In this document: positions 1-8,267 of the stretch, one piece after another
Numbering within the stretch: position 1 is the stretch's first letter
Layout: the number at the start of each line of letters is the position of its first letter
From: CAYJLF01 sp964371055
GTDB taxonomy: Bacteria; Eisenbacteria; RBG-16-71-46; CAIMUX01
Reading direction: 5' to 3'
DNA length: 64,000 nt
Assembly: GCA_964371055.1 (NCBI GenBank)
Contig: CAYJLF010000008.1
Span: 1-64,000, forward strand
Position numbers and translations under genes: made by a program
Notes under the pieces: generated by a model
Databases searched by the model: none
The model's input: the letters and a program-made list of their open reading frames with translations, nothing else
Told to the model about the DNA's origin: nothing

Positions 1-957
1 GACTGGTACATCCGCCAGCTCCGCGACCATGAACCCAAGGTCGATCTCGGGTGGAACGACGAGGAGGTGGCCGGAGTGGAGTTCTTCTCCACCGCGATGG
101 TCGGGCTCCGGATGGGGATGATCGATCGGCAGCAGATGGAAGGGTTCCTGCGCGAGGCCGGACTCCGCCAGTATGTCCGTACCCTGGACGAGCCGCTCTC
201 GACCAAGGACATTGCCGTGGCCCGTATCGTGGAGCGGGAGTATGGACGCCGGCCGATCTACCTCGCCCTGACTGTGCCGGACCTGATGGGACTGGAGCGC
301 CGGCTGGTGCAGCGCGGCATCGCCCTGGAACTCGAGGAACCGGGCTCTCGACCTGACCGGGTCGACGGTCCGGAGACGGCCCGGCTCCTGACGGAGGTCT
401 ACCGCTACCGCAGCCTGCTGACGGCCGAGGGGAAGCACGATTACTCGGTCTACAAGGACGACAACGCCTCACGGCTGGTGCAGAACTACGCCGCCGCGGC
501 CATCGCGGGCGCTCAAGAGCTCCGGGCGCAGAAGAATCTGGAGATGGCCAATCGCTTGATCCGGTTGGGACGCGAGTTCAGTCCCAACTCGCTTCCGGTC
601 GCCTACTCGCAGGCGATCATGCACATTGACCTCGAGGAGTGGGGCGAAGCCGAGTCCGTGCTGCGCCAGCTCGTCGTCGACGGGGGGGGAGACGGGCGGC
701 TCCACCGGCTCCTGGGCCGGGCCCTCGAAGGACAGCAGCGTCTGGACGAAGCCGAGGCGCAGTACCGCCTGGCGATGGAGTCCGGTGCCGGCGGATTCGA
801 GGCGCTGCGTGATCTGTTCGGCCTCTACTGGGTGATCCGCCAGGACCGGCCCGGGGGGCTGCGCGTGCTGGACGAGTGGCTCGCCCGGCACCCGAATGAC
901 GAGGCGATCCGGGAGGCGCGCCGCTATTACGCCGATTCACTGAAGGCCCGTCCCTGA
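1..957 (+). CDS. C-terminal part of DUF2723 (TMEM260-type) membrane glycosyltransferase with TPR tail, 5' truncated
   Basis: The reading frame is open from the first base, so the N-terminus and all membrane segments lie outside the window; 318 residues remain. The first residues (DWYIRQLRDHEP) and the later segment around RPIYLALT match the region that follows the transmembrane part of DUF2723 proteins, relatives of the O-mannosyltransferase TMEM260. The remainder, roughly residues 150-310, is helical with TPR-like repeats (for example GRALEGQQRLDEAEAQYRLA). By family, the full protein would be a polytopic membrane glycosyltransferase acting on exported proteins; that role is inferred. A run of eight G at 682-689 does not break the frame. 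It is followed after about 200 bases by a PorV-type gene, so glycosylation of surface cargo is a reasonable guess. Confidence 0.68.
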   Translation, partial: DWYIRQLRDHEPKVDLGWNDEEVAGVEFFSTAMVGLRMGMIDRQQMEGFLREAGLRQYVRTLDEPLSTKDIAVARIVEREYGRRPIYLALTVPDLMGLERRLVQRGIALELEEPGSRPDRVDGPETARLLTEVYRYRSLLTAEGKHDYSVYKDDNASRLVQNYAAAAIAGAQELRAQKNLEMANRLIRLGREFSPNSLPVAYSQAIMHIDLEEWGEAESVLRQLVVDGGGDGRLHRLLGRALEGQQRLDEAEAQYRLAMESGAGGFEALRDLFGLYWVIRQDRPGGLRVLDEWLARHPNDEAIREARRYYADSLKARP

Positions 958-1158
958 GCGGTCGGCGGCATCAAAACGAGGGCGGGATCGGCCCTGTTCC
1001 GCCTGGCCCGTCGGGCCGGGTATGAGGCGCGTCGAGACCCGGTTGCGACTTGCATCCGCGGCCGGGCTTCGTCATGCTGGAACCCAAGATGCGAGGGGGG
1101 GTTCAAGGCTGGACCTCGGAACGCCCTCAGACCCAACCGGCTGGAGGTTGCCAGAACC
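958..1158. other. Intergenic region before the PorV-like gene
   Basis: About 200 bases with no coding potential on the strand of its neighbours. I see no convincing -35/-10 pair and no terminator hairpin with a T-tract. The only clear signal is a GGAGG ribosome-binding site at 1143-1147, 11 bases before the ATG at 1159. A promoter for the envelope block may lie here, but I cannot point to it. Confidence 0.4.
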
Positions 1159-2175
1159 ATGAAGCGCAAAGCACTCGGCGGGGCCCTGTTCCTCCTTCTT
1201 CTCCTCGGTCTATGCGTGGCGGGCCCCGCGGTCGCGCAGTCGACCTCTGGGGCGGCCTCGCTGCTGATCACGCCGGGCGCCCGGGCCGACGGGATGGGGC
1301 GCGCCTTCGTGGCGTTGCCGACCGATGCCACCGCGAACTGGTGGAATCCGGCCGCCCTCGCCCTGCAGCAGGGCCGAGTCGTCTCCCTCATGCATGCCCA
1401 GCTGGTGCCCGACCTGGCCGATGACGTCTACTACGAGAACATCGGCTTCGCCAGCAACCTCCCCGGGTGGGGAGGGGTCGGCTTCAGCTTCATCTATCTG
1501 GGATACGGTAAGAGCATGGCGACGGACGAGGAGGGGGAGGAGCTGGGCTACTTCACCAGCTACGAGATCTCTCCCCAGGTCTCGATCGGCACCACGCTGA
1601 TGAACGGTCTTTACGCCGGCACGACCCTGAAGTATGTGCGCGTCAGCCTGGCGCCGGAGTGGGCGTTGCGTGGCGTGGAGGGTGGTGGATCGGGGGTGGG
1701 CAACACGTTTGGCGCGGATCTCGCGCTCCTGGCGCAGCTGAAGGAGCTCGCTCCGATGACCCCCGTGCCGGTCAACATCGGCGTCAACGTGCAGAACCTC
1801 GGCCCCAAGATCGCCTACATCGACGAGGACCAGGCCGACCCGATCGGCCGCAACCTGAAGATCGGGCTGGGGGTCCAGTTCCTGAACCTGCCGGCGGTGG
1901 CGGGACTCGTCTCCTACGACTTCAACAAGTCCCTCGTCTACTCCAGCGAGGATCCGATCCACAACGTGGGCGCCGAAGTGAGCTACAAGGAGTTCTTCTC
2001 CCTTCGTGCGGGCTACATTCACGATGCCCAGGGCGACATCACCGATCCCACCTTCGGGCTCGGGTTCATCCTGCCGATCGGTACCGGCTCCAAGCTGGCC
2101 TTCGACTACGCCAGCGTACCCCAGGCCGAGGTGTTGGACCGCGTCAACAAGTTCTCCCTCTCCTTCCAGTTCTAG
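1159..2175 (+). CDS. PorV/PorQ family outer-membrane protein
   Basis: 338 residues with a Sec signal peptide (basic MKRK, a leucine-rich core, cleavage after GPAVAQ). The mature protein starts with the family hallmark: an SGAASLLITPGARADGMG-like segment followed by ATANWWNPAALAL, the conserved 'PGARAxGMGxA...A...NPA' pattern of PorV/PorQ/UPF0164 barrels. The rest alternates beta strands and ends in F-S-L-S-F-Q-F, a typical barrel end with terminal Phe. In Bacteroidota, PorV is the outer-membrane shuttle that carries type IX secretion cargo from the translocon to the attachment complex. The next gene encodes a protease with a FlgD/T9SS-like C-terminal domain, which suits such a role; this remains inference. 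GGAGG at 1143-1147 supports the start. Confidence 0.82.
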   Translation: MKRKALGGALFLLLLLGLCVAGPAVAQSTSGAASLLITPGARADGMGRAFVALPTDATANWWNPAALALQQGRVVSLMHAQLVPDLADDVYYENIGFASNLPGWGGVGFSFIYLGYGKSMATDEEGEELGYFTSYEISPQVSIGTTLMNGLYAGTTLKYVRVSLAPEWALRGVEGGGSGVGNTFGADLALLAQLKELAPMTPVPVNIGVNVQNLGPKIAYIDEDQADPIGRNLKIGLGVQFLNLPAVAGLVSYDFNKSLVYSSEDPIHNVGAEVSYKEFFSLRAGYIHDAQGDITDPTFGLGFILPIGTGSKLAFDYASVPQAEVLDRVNKFSLSFQF

Positions 2176-2187
2176 CGGGATCGCGAC

Positions 2188-5100
2188 GTGAAGCGCCGGC
2201 GATCTTTCGAAGCTGCGGCCGCGCCGACTCCAGCCTCGCGCCGCCGGGCCCGGGCGATGGCGTGGCTGGGGGGCGCTCTGCTCCTGACGGCGGTGACGGC
2301 AGTCGGGTCGATGGCGGGTTCGTTGCACCCGCGCCGGCTTGGCCCCGAATCGGCCGGGCAGGCCCCACAAGCCGGACAGGCCGCCGCGCCGCTCGAGGGG
2401 CGCGCGTTCCCTCACCTCCTCATGGCTCACGGTCCTCGCTCGGCCCCGACCCTGGCCAAGCAGGGTTGGTCCCGCCCTGCGGGCCAGCCGAAGGGGAACG
2501 CCCACTGGGATCCGGCCGGGCTCCTTCCGCCCAGCGTCCTGCCGCTCGCGCGCCTCGATGGGGTCGCTGCCATGTTGCGGGCGGGTGATCCCGAGTCCTT
2601 CACGCGCGCGCATCGCGAGGCCAAGGCGAAAGTCGCGACCGACACGCTGCGGATCTGCCTCCTGCGGGTCGACTTTTCGGCCGACACGCCGGGGCGCAAA
2701 ACCACGGGCGACGGGCGCTTCGACCTCCGTCGCGACGCCGAGGCGCGCGCGATTCCGATCGATCCTCCGCCGCACGACCGGACCTACTTCGAGCGGCACT
2801 TAGAGGCGCTCTCCCGCTACTACCGGGTCATGTCGGGCGGTGCGCTCGAGCTGACCTTCGACGTCTATCCGGCCGGGCAGGACTCGGCCTACCACCTCGC
2901 GGACACACGCAAGTACGGGCCGTGGATCTTCAGCAACTCGAATCCCGATGTGCTGGTCCATGCGATTGACCTGGTGGGGGATGCCCTGGCCGCCGCCGAC
3001 CTCGACCCCGAACTCGACTTCACGACGACGCGGTACGGGGAGACGGCTCCTCGGTACAACAGCTACATCCTCGTGCATGCGGGAGCCGATTTCCAGGGCG
3101 ACCTGGCCGGCGATTCGCCCTGGGACATCCCCAGCTTCAACCTCTACGTGGCCGACCCCTTCGTCGTGCAGGACTCCACCGTCGCGATCGACCTGGTGCA
3201 GGTCGTGCCGGAGTCGTCCAGCCAGGATGGCTTCTTTGCCGCGTTGAACGGAGTTCTGACCCACGAGTACGGTCACCAGGTCGGCTTCACCGACCTCTAC
3301 GATGTCCGCAACGGCCTTCCCGTCGTCGGTGAGTTCAGCCTGATGGATTCGGGCGACAACATCTGGGCCCGGATCGCCGACCCGCGCGCGCCGAGCGACA
3401 CGCTCGCCGTGCGCGGCATGCTCCCGGGCAGCGTCGATCCGTGGCACAAGGTGCTCTTCTTCCCCGACGGCGTCGAGTTGCTCTCGCCCGATGACTTCCT
3501 CGATCCCGACCGGGACGACTCGCTCTTCGTCGCGGAGCTTCCCTCGGCGCAACTGGGCAATCGGCTCCTCTACGTTCCCCTCAACCTGAGCGAATACCTG
3601 CTGATCGAGAACCGGCAGTGGGAACTGAACGGGGACGACGCGATCGTCATCAAGTCGGATCGCGAGACCGGCGTCATCCTGGGGCCGGCGCCGGCGGACT
3701 CTCTGGCCCCGCCGGAGGACGCGGGCTACCGCGAGTACGACTACCTGCTCCAGGCGCGCGGACTCGTGATGTGGCACGTCGACAACGCGGCGATCAACGC
3801 CGGGCTCTCGACCCCCTATGGCGGGGTCAACATCTTCTTCTCCCGGCCCGGCGTGCGGGTCGTCGAGGCGGACGGGATCCGCGACATCGGCACGTCGTCT
3901 CCGGAGGCGCTGGGCGGTCCTTACGACACCTGGTACCTCGGCGGGTACTCCTGCCTGACGCCGCAGAGCCGCCCCAGCAGCGCGACCAACGACGGCACGC
4001 GAACCGGGTTCACGATCTGCGCGCTCGACTCCCTGGCGGTCTCGATGCGCCTGTCGGTCGAGACGCGACAGCGCCCCGCGGGGTGGCCGATCGCCTTCGT
4101 CGGCGCGCCTCGGGAAGAGCAGCTCTTAGCGCTTGATCTCGATCGCGACGGCGTGCAGGAACTCCTGGCCGCGGCCGGCGAGGGGATCCTGGGCTGGAAG
4201 GCCAACGCGACCGGCTTCCGGGAGGACGACGGCGCCTCGTTCGCCCTGTTCCCTTCCCTCGTGGAGGAGGGGCTGGCGGGGCGCGAGACGTTCCTGCTCG
4301 GCGGCGGAACCGGTGCATCGATCACTCTCGTCGCGGCGGTGGCGGGTGGCGTCTGCTGGTTGCTCGATGGCGAGGGCAACACGCTACTGGCCTGGCCTGA
4401 TGCCGATCCGCAGCAGGGTGGCGACTCCCTCGTGACGGCCACACCGGTGGTGGGTGACTCGCTCGTCTTCGTCGGCTGCCGGGACGGCTGGATCCGGGCG
4501 CTCGCACCCGGACGGATCGATCCGGTTCGGGCGCGAATTCGGGCCGGATCGGGGGCGGTGCGCGCCCTGGGCGTGGGGCATCTCGGGGCGGAAGGAAACG
4601 AGACCGACCTGACCCTCTTCTGGGCGACGGAGCGAGGAGAGATCGGAACGGCGAACTGGTCGGGCCGGGATCGAGAGCCGATGCAACCCGGCTTTGCGAT
4701 TCCGGACGCCGGTGCGAACGGCACGACGCCGGTGAGCGTCCTGGCCGCCCCGCTTGGCTCCTCCGGCGAAGGACGCTTCCTCACAGCCTTCTCCGACGGG
4801 ACCCTCGACTGGCGGGAGGGCGATGGGACGCTGGTTCCGGGCTGGCCGGTCCGGCTGCCGACGCCCTTGGCGGGGGCGCCGATTCTCGTCGATGCCGACG
4901 GGGATAGAGTCGTCGAGATCGCCGCGCTCACGACCGCCGGACGCCTGCACATGCTCGGCCCCAACGGGCTGGACGAACTGAACTGGCCGCGCTCGATCTG
5001 GAGCGTCGACGAGACCGATCCGCTGCCGCAGAGCCTGGGTCCGCGCGGCCTGGACGTGACGGGCGACGGCACGCCGGAGATCCTCATCCATCGGGCGGAC

Positions 5101-5688
5101 GGATTCCTCGTGGCCCTGGGGGGGGACGGCGCTCCGGCCGCCGGTTGGCCGCTGGCGTTCGGCAGCCTGGCGCAGGGGGGGCCGGAGTGGATCCGCCCGG
5201 CCCCGGAACAGGCGGCGCGCCTGCTCGTCGGACAGGCGTATGGGACCGATGGACAAGGACGGCGACAGACGGCGCTCGACGCAGTCCGCGTCTTCAATGT
5301 CGACGCGAGTGCTCCCGGATCCTTCCCGGTGCCCGGCGTCGATGCGGGGCGCACCCGAGTTTATCCCGGGGCCATGCTCCCGGCGCCCGCGCCCCTGCCC
5401 CAGGCTGACCTGCGCTCTTCCTTCCGCCTCTATCCCAATCCCGCGCTCGGCGAAGCGGTCACCGTTCGCTTCGTCGCCGATCGTCCGGTCGAGGTCTCGA
5501 TCCGGGCGTACGACCTGTCGGGCCGTGAGGTCGCCCGCTTCGATGGACGCGGCGAGGCGGGTGCATCGGGAAGCCACCTTCGCTGGGAACTCGGCGACCT
5601 GGCGCCCGGACTCTACCAGCTCCGGGTCCGCCTGCGCGGCGAGGGACACGAGGTGGAGTTCCCGGAGAAACTGGCGGTGGTGAGATGA
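2188..5688 (+). CDS. Secreted M6 (immune inhibitor A-like) metalloprotease with FG-GAP-type propeller and FlgD/T9SS-like C-terminal domain
   Basis: 1166 residues, GTG start 12 bases after the PorV-like stop. An Arg-rich N-terminus precedes a hydrophobic export segment (AWLGGALLLTAVTAVG). The peptidase spans about residues 150-620 and carries HEYGHQVGFTD at residues 359-369, the HExxHxxGxxD zinc motif of M6 proteases. From about residue 640 to 1050 there are repeats of the FG-GAP/VCBS style (LALDLDRDGVQEL, ILVDADGDRVVEIA, LDVTGDGTPEILI), expected to form a propeller. The last 90 residues contain FRLYPNPA, SIRAYDLSGREVARF and LAPGLYQLRV, the layout of FlgD-like and T9SS type A sorting domains. 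It is thus a likely cell-surface or secreted protease and the probable cargo of the surrounding export genes. Its stop overlaps the next start by 4 bases. Confidence 0.85.
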   Translation: MKRRRSFEAAAAPTPASRRRARAMAWLGGALLLTAVTAVGSMAGSLHPRRLGPESAGQAPQAGQAAAPLEGRAFPHLLMAHGPRSAPTLAKQGWSRPAGQPKGNAHWDPAGLLPPSVLPLARLDGVAAMLRAGDPESFTRAHREAKAKVATDTLRICLLRVDFSADTPGRKTTGDGRFDLRRDAEARAIPIDPPPHDRTYFERHLEALSRYYRVMSGGALELTFDVYPAGQDSAYHLADTRKYGPWIFSNSNPDVLVHAIDLVGDALAAADLDPELDFTTTRYGETAPRYNSYILVHAGADFQGDLAGDSPWDIPSFNLYVADPFVVQDSTVAIDLVQVVPESSSQDGFFAALNGVLTHEYGHQVGFTDLYDVRNGLPVVGEFSLMDSGDNIWARIADPRAPSDTLAVRGMLPGSVDPWHKVLFFPDGVELLSPDDFLDPDRDDSLFVAELPSAQLGNRLLYVPLNLSEYLLIENRQWELNGDDAIVIKSDRETGVILGPAPADSLAPPEDAGYREYDYLLQARGLVMWHVDNAAINAGLSTPYGGVNIFFSRPGVRVVEADGIRDIGTSSPEALGGPYDTWYLGGYSCLTPQSRPSSATNDGTRTGFTICALDSLAVSMRLSVETRQRPAGWPIAFVGAPREEQLLALDLDRDGVQELLAAAGEGILGWKANATGFREDDGASFALFPSLVEEGLAGRETFLLGGGTGASITLVAAVAGGVCWLLDGEGNTLLAWPDADPQQGGDSLVTATPVVGDSLVFVGCRDGWIRALAPGRIDPVRARIRAGSGAVRALGVGHLGAEGNETDLTLFWATERGEIGTANWSGRDREPMQPGFAIPDAGANGTTPVSVLAAPLGSSGEGRFLTAFSDGTLDWREGDGTLVPGWPVRLPTPLAGAPILVDADGDRVVEIAALTTAGRLHMLGPNGLDELNWPRSIWSVDETDPLPQSLGPRGLDVTGDGTPEILIHRADGFLVALGGDGAPAAGWPLAFGSLAQGGPEWIRPAPEQAARLLVGQAYGTDGQGRRQTALDAVRVFNVDASAPGSFPVPGVDAGRTRVYPGAMLPAPAPLPQADLRSSFRLYPNPALGEAVTVRFVADRPVEVSIRAYDLSGREVARFDGRGEAGASGSHLRWELGDLAPGLYQLRVRLRGEGHEVEFPEKLAVVR

Positions 5689-6467
5689 GGGGGAGTTTCC
5701 TCGCAACGATTCCCGGCGCGATGCCGGCCCCGTCGGGCGGCCGCGCGACACGGTGGAGAATCATGACGCCGACGGCCGTGTTGATCGCCTTTCTCGTAGC
5801 GTTTCTGGCCCCCGGCCTCGCGCGGGCGGGTGAGGATGCGGCGCCACGTCCGGTGCGGAACCCCGGGATCGCGTTCCTCCTCTCGGCGATTCTTCCCGGC
5901 GCGGGGCAGATCTACAACGGCGACCGGCGCGGATACATCTACCTCGGGTGCGAGGTGGCGGCCTGGTTCACCCGTGTTTCCTACCTGGATGCCGGGGAGA
6001 AGAAGGAAGACCAGTACGAGGCATTCGCCCAGCGCCACTGGGACTTCGATCGCTGGGTGTCGGGACGCGGTCTGGCCGGCTGCACCTGGACGGAGGACGA
6101 CTCGCTGGCGCTCGCGACCTACCGGGCGGAGAATCTCCAGCAGTACTACGAGGCGATCGGCAAGAAGCCGCAGTACCGCTGTGGATGGGATGATTTCGAA
6201 CTGCTGCCCGACCCGGGCAGCGAGCGCTCGATGACCCCGAACCAGTCTTCTTACCGCCAGATGCGGATCTCGAGCAACGATTACCTCGAGCGTGCCCGTC
6301 TGGCGGGGGCCGTGTTGATGATCAACCGGCTTGTCAGCGGGTTCGATGCCTTCCGCACGGCACGCGCGCGACGGGAGGCGAGATCTTCGGCCTTTCGCCT
6401 GGAGACCGGATTCAGCGGTGGACCGGAGCCGCGGGCCGAGATCCGCCTGGTGAGGCTCCTGCCATGA
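5685..6467 (+). CDS. DUF5683-type membrane protein, first of a tandem pair
   Basis: 260 residues if read from the ATG at 5685, which overlaps the upstream stop (ATGA) and has a purine-rich GGTGGTGAG before it. An in-frame ATG at 5763 has GGAG four bases upstream and begins directly at the export segment (LIAFLVAFLAPGLARA), so the true N-terminus may be 26 residues shorter. Residues about 60-100 hold NPGIAFLLSAILPGAGQIYN followed by GYIYLGCEVAAW, the GxGQxYxGxxxxG pattern of DUF5683 and TM2-like proteins. The C-terminus has a helix containing MINRLVSGFDAF, the usual closing segment of the family. No enzymatic function is known to me; the context suggests an envelope role. The next gene is a diverged paralogue. 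Confidence 0.65.
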   Translation: MRGSFLATIPGAMPAPSGGRATRWRIMTPTAVLIAFLVAFLAPGLARAGEDAAPRPVRNPGIAFLLSAILPGAGQIYNGDRRGYIYLGCEVAAWFTRVSYLDAGEKKEDQYEAFAQRHWDFDRWVSGRGLAGCTWTEDDSLALATYRAENLQQYYEAIGKKPQYRCGWDDFELLPDPGSERSMTPNQSSYRQMRISSNDYLERARLAGAVLMINRLVSGFDAFRTARARREARSSAFRLETGFSGGPEPRAEIRLVRLLP

Positions 6468-7225
6468 AACGTGACGTCCAGCGATCGAGCCGTGGGAACA
6501 TCGGCCTCGGCCTGCTCCTCGGGTTGACCTTGCACACCGGAATGGCGTTCGATGCGTTCGGCCAGTCGATGCCCGGGACGGGACGAACGTCCCGTCCTCC
6601 CAGCGCGACGCCATCGGATCACCCCAAACGACTGAAGACGATCGGGCTGTCGCTCCTCCTTCCCGGGCTCGGGCACGTCGAGGCCGGCCACAAGGGGCGC
6701 GCCGTTCCCTACCTGATCGCCGAGGCGGGATTCTGGACAGCCTTCGCGGTCTTCCGCACGCAGGGTTCGCTCCGTCGCGACTCCTACATCCAGATGGCGG
6801 AGATCTACGCCGGCGTCGACCGGGCCGCCGACCGCGATGACGACTACTACCAGCTGATCGGCTCCTGGTCATCGAGCGACGCGTACGATCAGTTGCTGAG
6901 CCGTGAGGCCCGTGCTCTCTACCCCGACGATCTCGAGGCGCGGGCGGCCTACGTCGCGGCCCACCGAACGGCGGACGACAGCGCCTGGCGCTGGGAGAGC
7001 CGCACGGCCTGGCTCGGCTATCGCGACAAACGGCAGGAGAGCAAGAACGCCTACCGGCGCGCCGGCAACATGCTCGGATTGGCGGCGGTCAACCGTCTCG
7101 CGGCGATGCTCGATGCGACCCTTCTCCTGAACCGGAAGGGGGAACAGGGTGCGTTCCAGCTGCAGGTGGTACCAGGGTGCGATCCCGACGTCACCCAGCT
7201 TCAGCTCTCGTGGCGTCTCCCCTGA
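6464..7225 (+). CDS. DUF5683-like protein, second of a tandem pair
   Basis: 253 residues, starting in a 4-base ATGA overlap with the previous gene, so translation is probably coupled. A signal peptide (LGLLLGLTLHTGMAFDAFGQ) precedes a linker and then LKTIGLSLLLPGLGHVEAGH, again the LLPGxG-GH motif of DUF5683 proteins, with KGRAVPYLIAEAGFWTAF after it. The middle is charged (many Asp/Tyr/Arg, residues 110-180), and the C-terminus has NMLGLAAVNRLAAMLDATLL, matching the closing helix of the upstream paralogue. Two adjacent paralogues suggest a heteromeric pair. The function is not known. Confidence 0.6.
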   Translation: MKRDVQRSSRGNIGLGLLLGLTLHTGMAFDAFGQSMPGTGRTSRPPSATPSDHPKRLKTIGLSLLLPGLGHVEAGHKGRAVPYLIAEAGFWTAFAVFRTQGSLRRDSYIQMAEIYAGVDRAADRDDDYYQLIGSWSSSDAYDQLLSREARALYPDDLEARAAYVAAHRTADDSAWRWESRTAWLGYRDKRQESKNAYRRAGNMLGLAAVNRLAAMLDATLLLNRKGEQGAFQLQVVPGCDPDVTQLQLSWRLP

Positions 7226-7247
7226 TCGGACTCTCGTCCGGCGCCGC

Positions 7248-8267
7248 GTGACTGCGGGGAGATCCGAAGGTCGCGGTCGCTTGCCCGTCCGGACTCGGTT
7301 CGGGGGCGTCGTTCTGGCTCTCACCGCGCTCACCGTCCCGAGTGGCATCAGATGGACCTCGGCGTCGGCGCTGGAAGCGGGCCCACCGCCTGACTTAGGA
7401 CTGGTCGTCACGCGCGCTGAACCGCTGCGTCCGCCGGCGTCGGACGGCCCCCCTGCTCCGGAAGCGCTCTCGCTCGATCGGCTGGGGCGGCTCTTCGTGC
7501 TGGATCGGACCTTCTCCCGGATCCTCCGGTTCGATCCGGAGACGGCAAGCTGGGGCGAATTCGGCGCGGGGGGACAGGGCGGGGCCCGCCTCCCCCAACT
7601 GGCCGCCCTCGACGCGGCCTGGGGGCCCGACCTCTACGCGCTCGAGCCGGCGCGCCGTTCTCTCCATCGCTTCGATCTCGACGTTCAGTTGCGGGCGGTG
7701 ATCCCGTTCGAGTCGTGGGACGAACCGGACGGCGAGCCGTTTCTGCCGGTCGATTTTGCCGTGACTCCGAGCGGCGAGCTCTTCCTGCTCGACCGGGAGG
7801 ATGGCCGGCTGCGTCTGCACGATCGTCGCGGGCGGTACCTCGCCGACTGGAGCGGCGGTCTGGCCGGCGATCAGCATCCCCGAGCGCCGACCCGGGTGGC
7901 GGTGAGTGCCGATGGCACCGTCTTCGTTCTCGATCCGCCCACCGGCCTGGTGCGGCGTTTCGCGCGGCAGGGGACGCCGTTGCCCTCCTGGCGCTATGCG
8001 GCGGCCGGCTCTCCTTCCGACCTGCTCGCCGTGACGCCGTCCGGACGGGCCGTCGTCTTGGATGCCCGCCGGGCCGGGATCGTGCTTCTGGGACCGTCCG
8101 AGCTCGATCGATGGGAGGGGGGCGCACCGATGCCTCCCGAGGCGCGACCGGCCGACATGGTGGTGGCGGGGGACACGTTGCTCTACCTCGCCCTGCCGCA
8201 TGCCGGCGTGATCGAAAGGTGGCGTCTGTCGGGCGCACAGACCGACGAGCGGGGCGATGGCCGGTGA
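7248..8267 (+). CDS. Exported NHL/6-bladed beta-propeller protein
   Basis: About 339 residues from GTG 7248; an alternative TTG at 7281, preceded by AAGG, starts just before the export signal (LALTALTVPSGI). The mature part has at least five repeated blades of the pattern LSLDRLGRLFVLDRTFSRIL, FAVTPSGELFLLDREDGRL, VAVSADGTVFVLDPPTGLV and LAVTPSGRAVVLD, typical of NHL/SMP-30-like propellers. Such proteins are usually periplasmic or surface scaffolds without catalysis. The end overlaps the following gene by 11 bases, and the gene sits inside the outer-membrane block, so a structural role in the same envelope complex is inferred. Confidence 0.7.
   Translation: MTAGRSEGRGRLPVRTRFGGVVLALTALTVPSGIRWTSASALEAGPPPDLGLVVTRAEPLRPPASDGPPAPEALSLDRLGRLFVLDRTFSRILRFDPETASWGEFGAGGQGGARLPQLAALDAAWGPDLYALEPARRSLHRFDLDVQLRAVIPFESWDEPDGEPFLPVDFAVTPSGELFLLDREDGRLRLHDRRGRYLADWSGGLAGDQHPRAPTRVAVSADGTVFVLDPPTGLVRRFARQGTPLPSWRYAAAGSPSDLLAVTPSGRAVVLDARRAGIVLLGPSELDRWEGGAPMPPEARPADMVVAGDTLLYLALPHAGVIERWRLSGAQTDERGDGR

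Noticed and set aside
682..689. Run of eight G as a frameshift in the TPR protein
   Set aside because: The same frame encodes TPR-like sequence on both sides, so there is no sign of a break.
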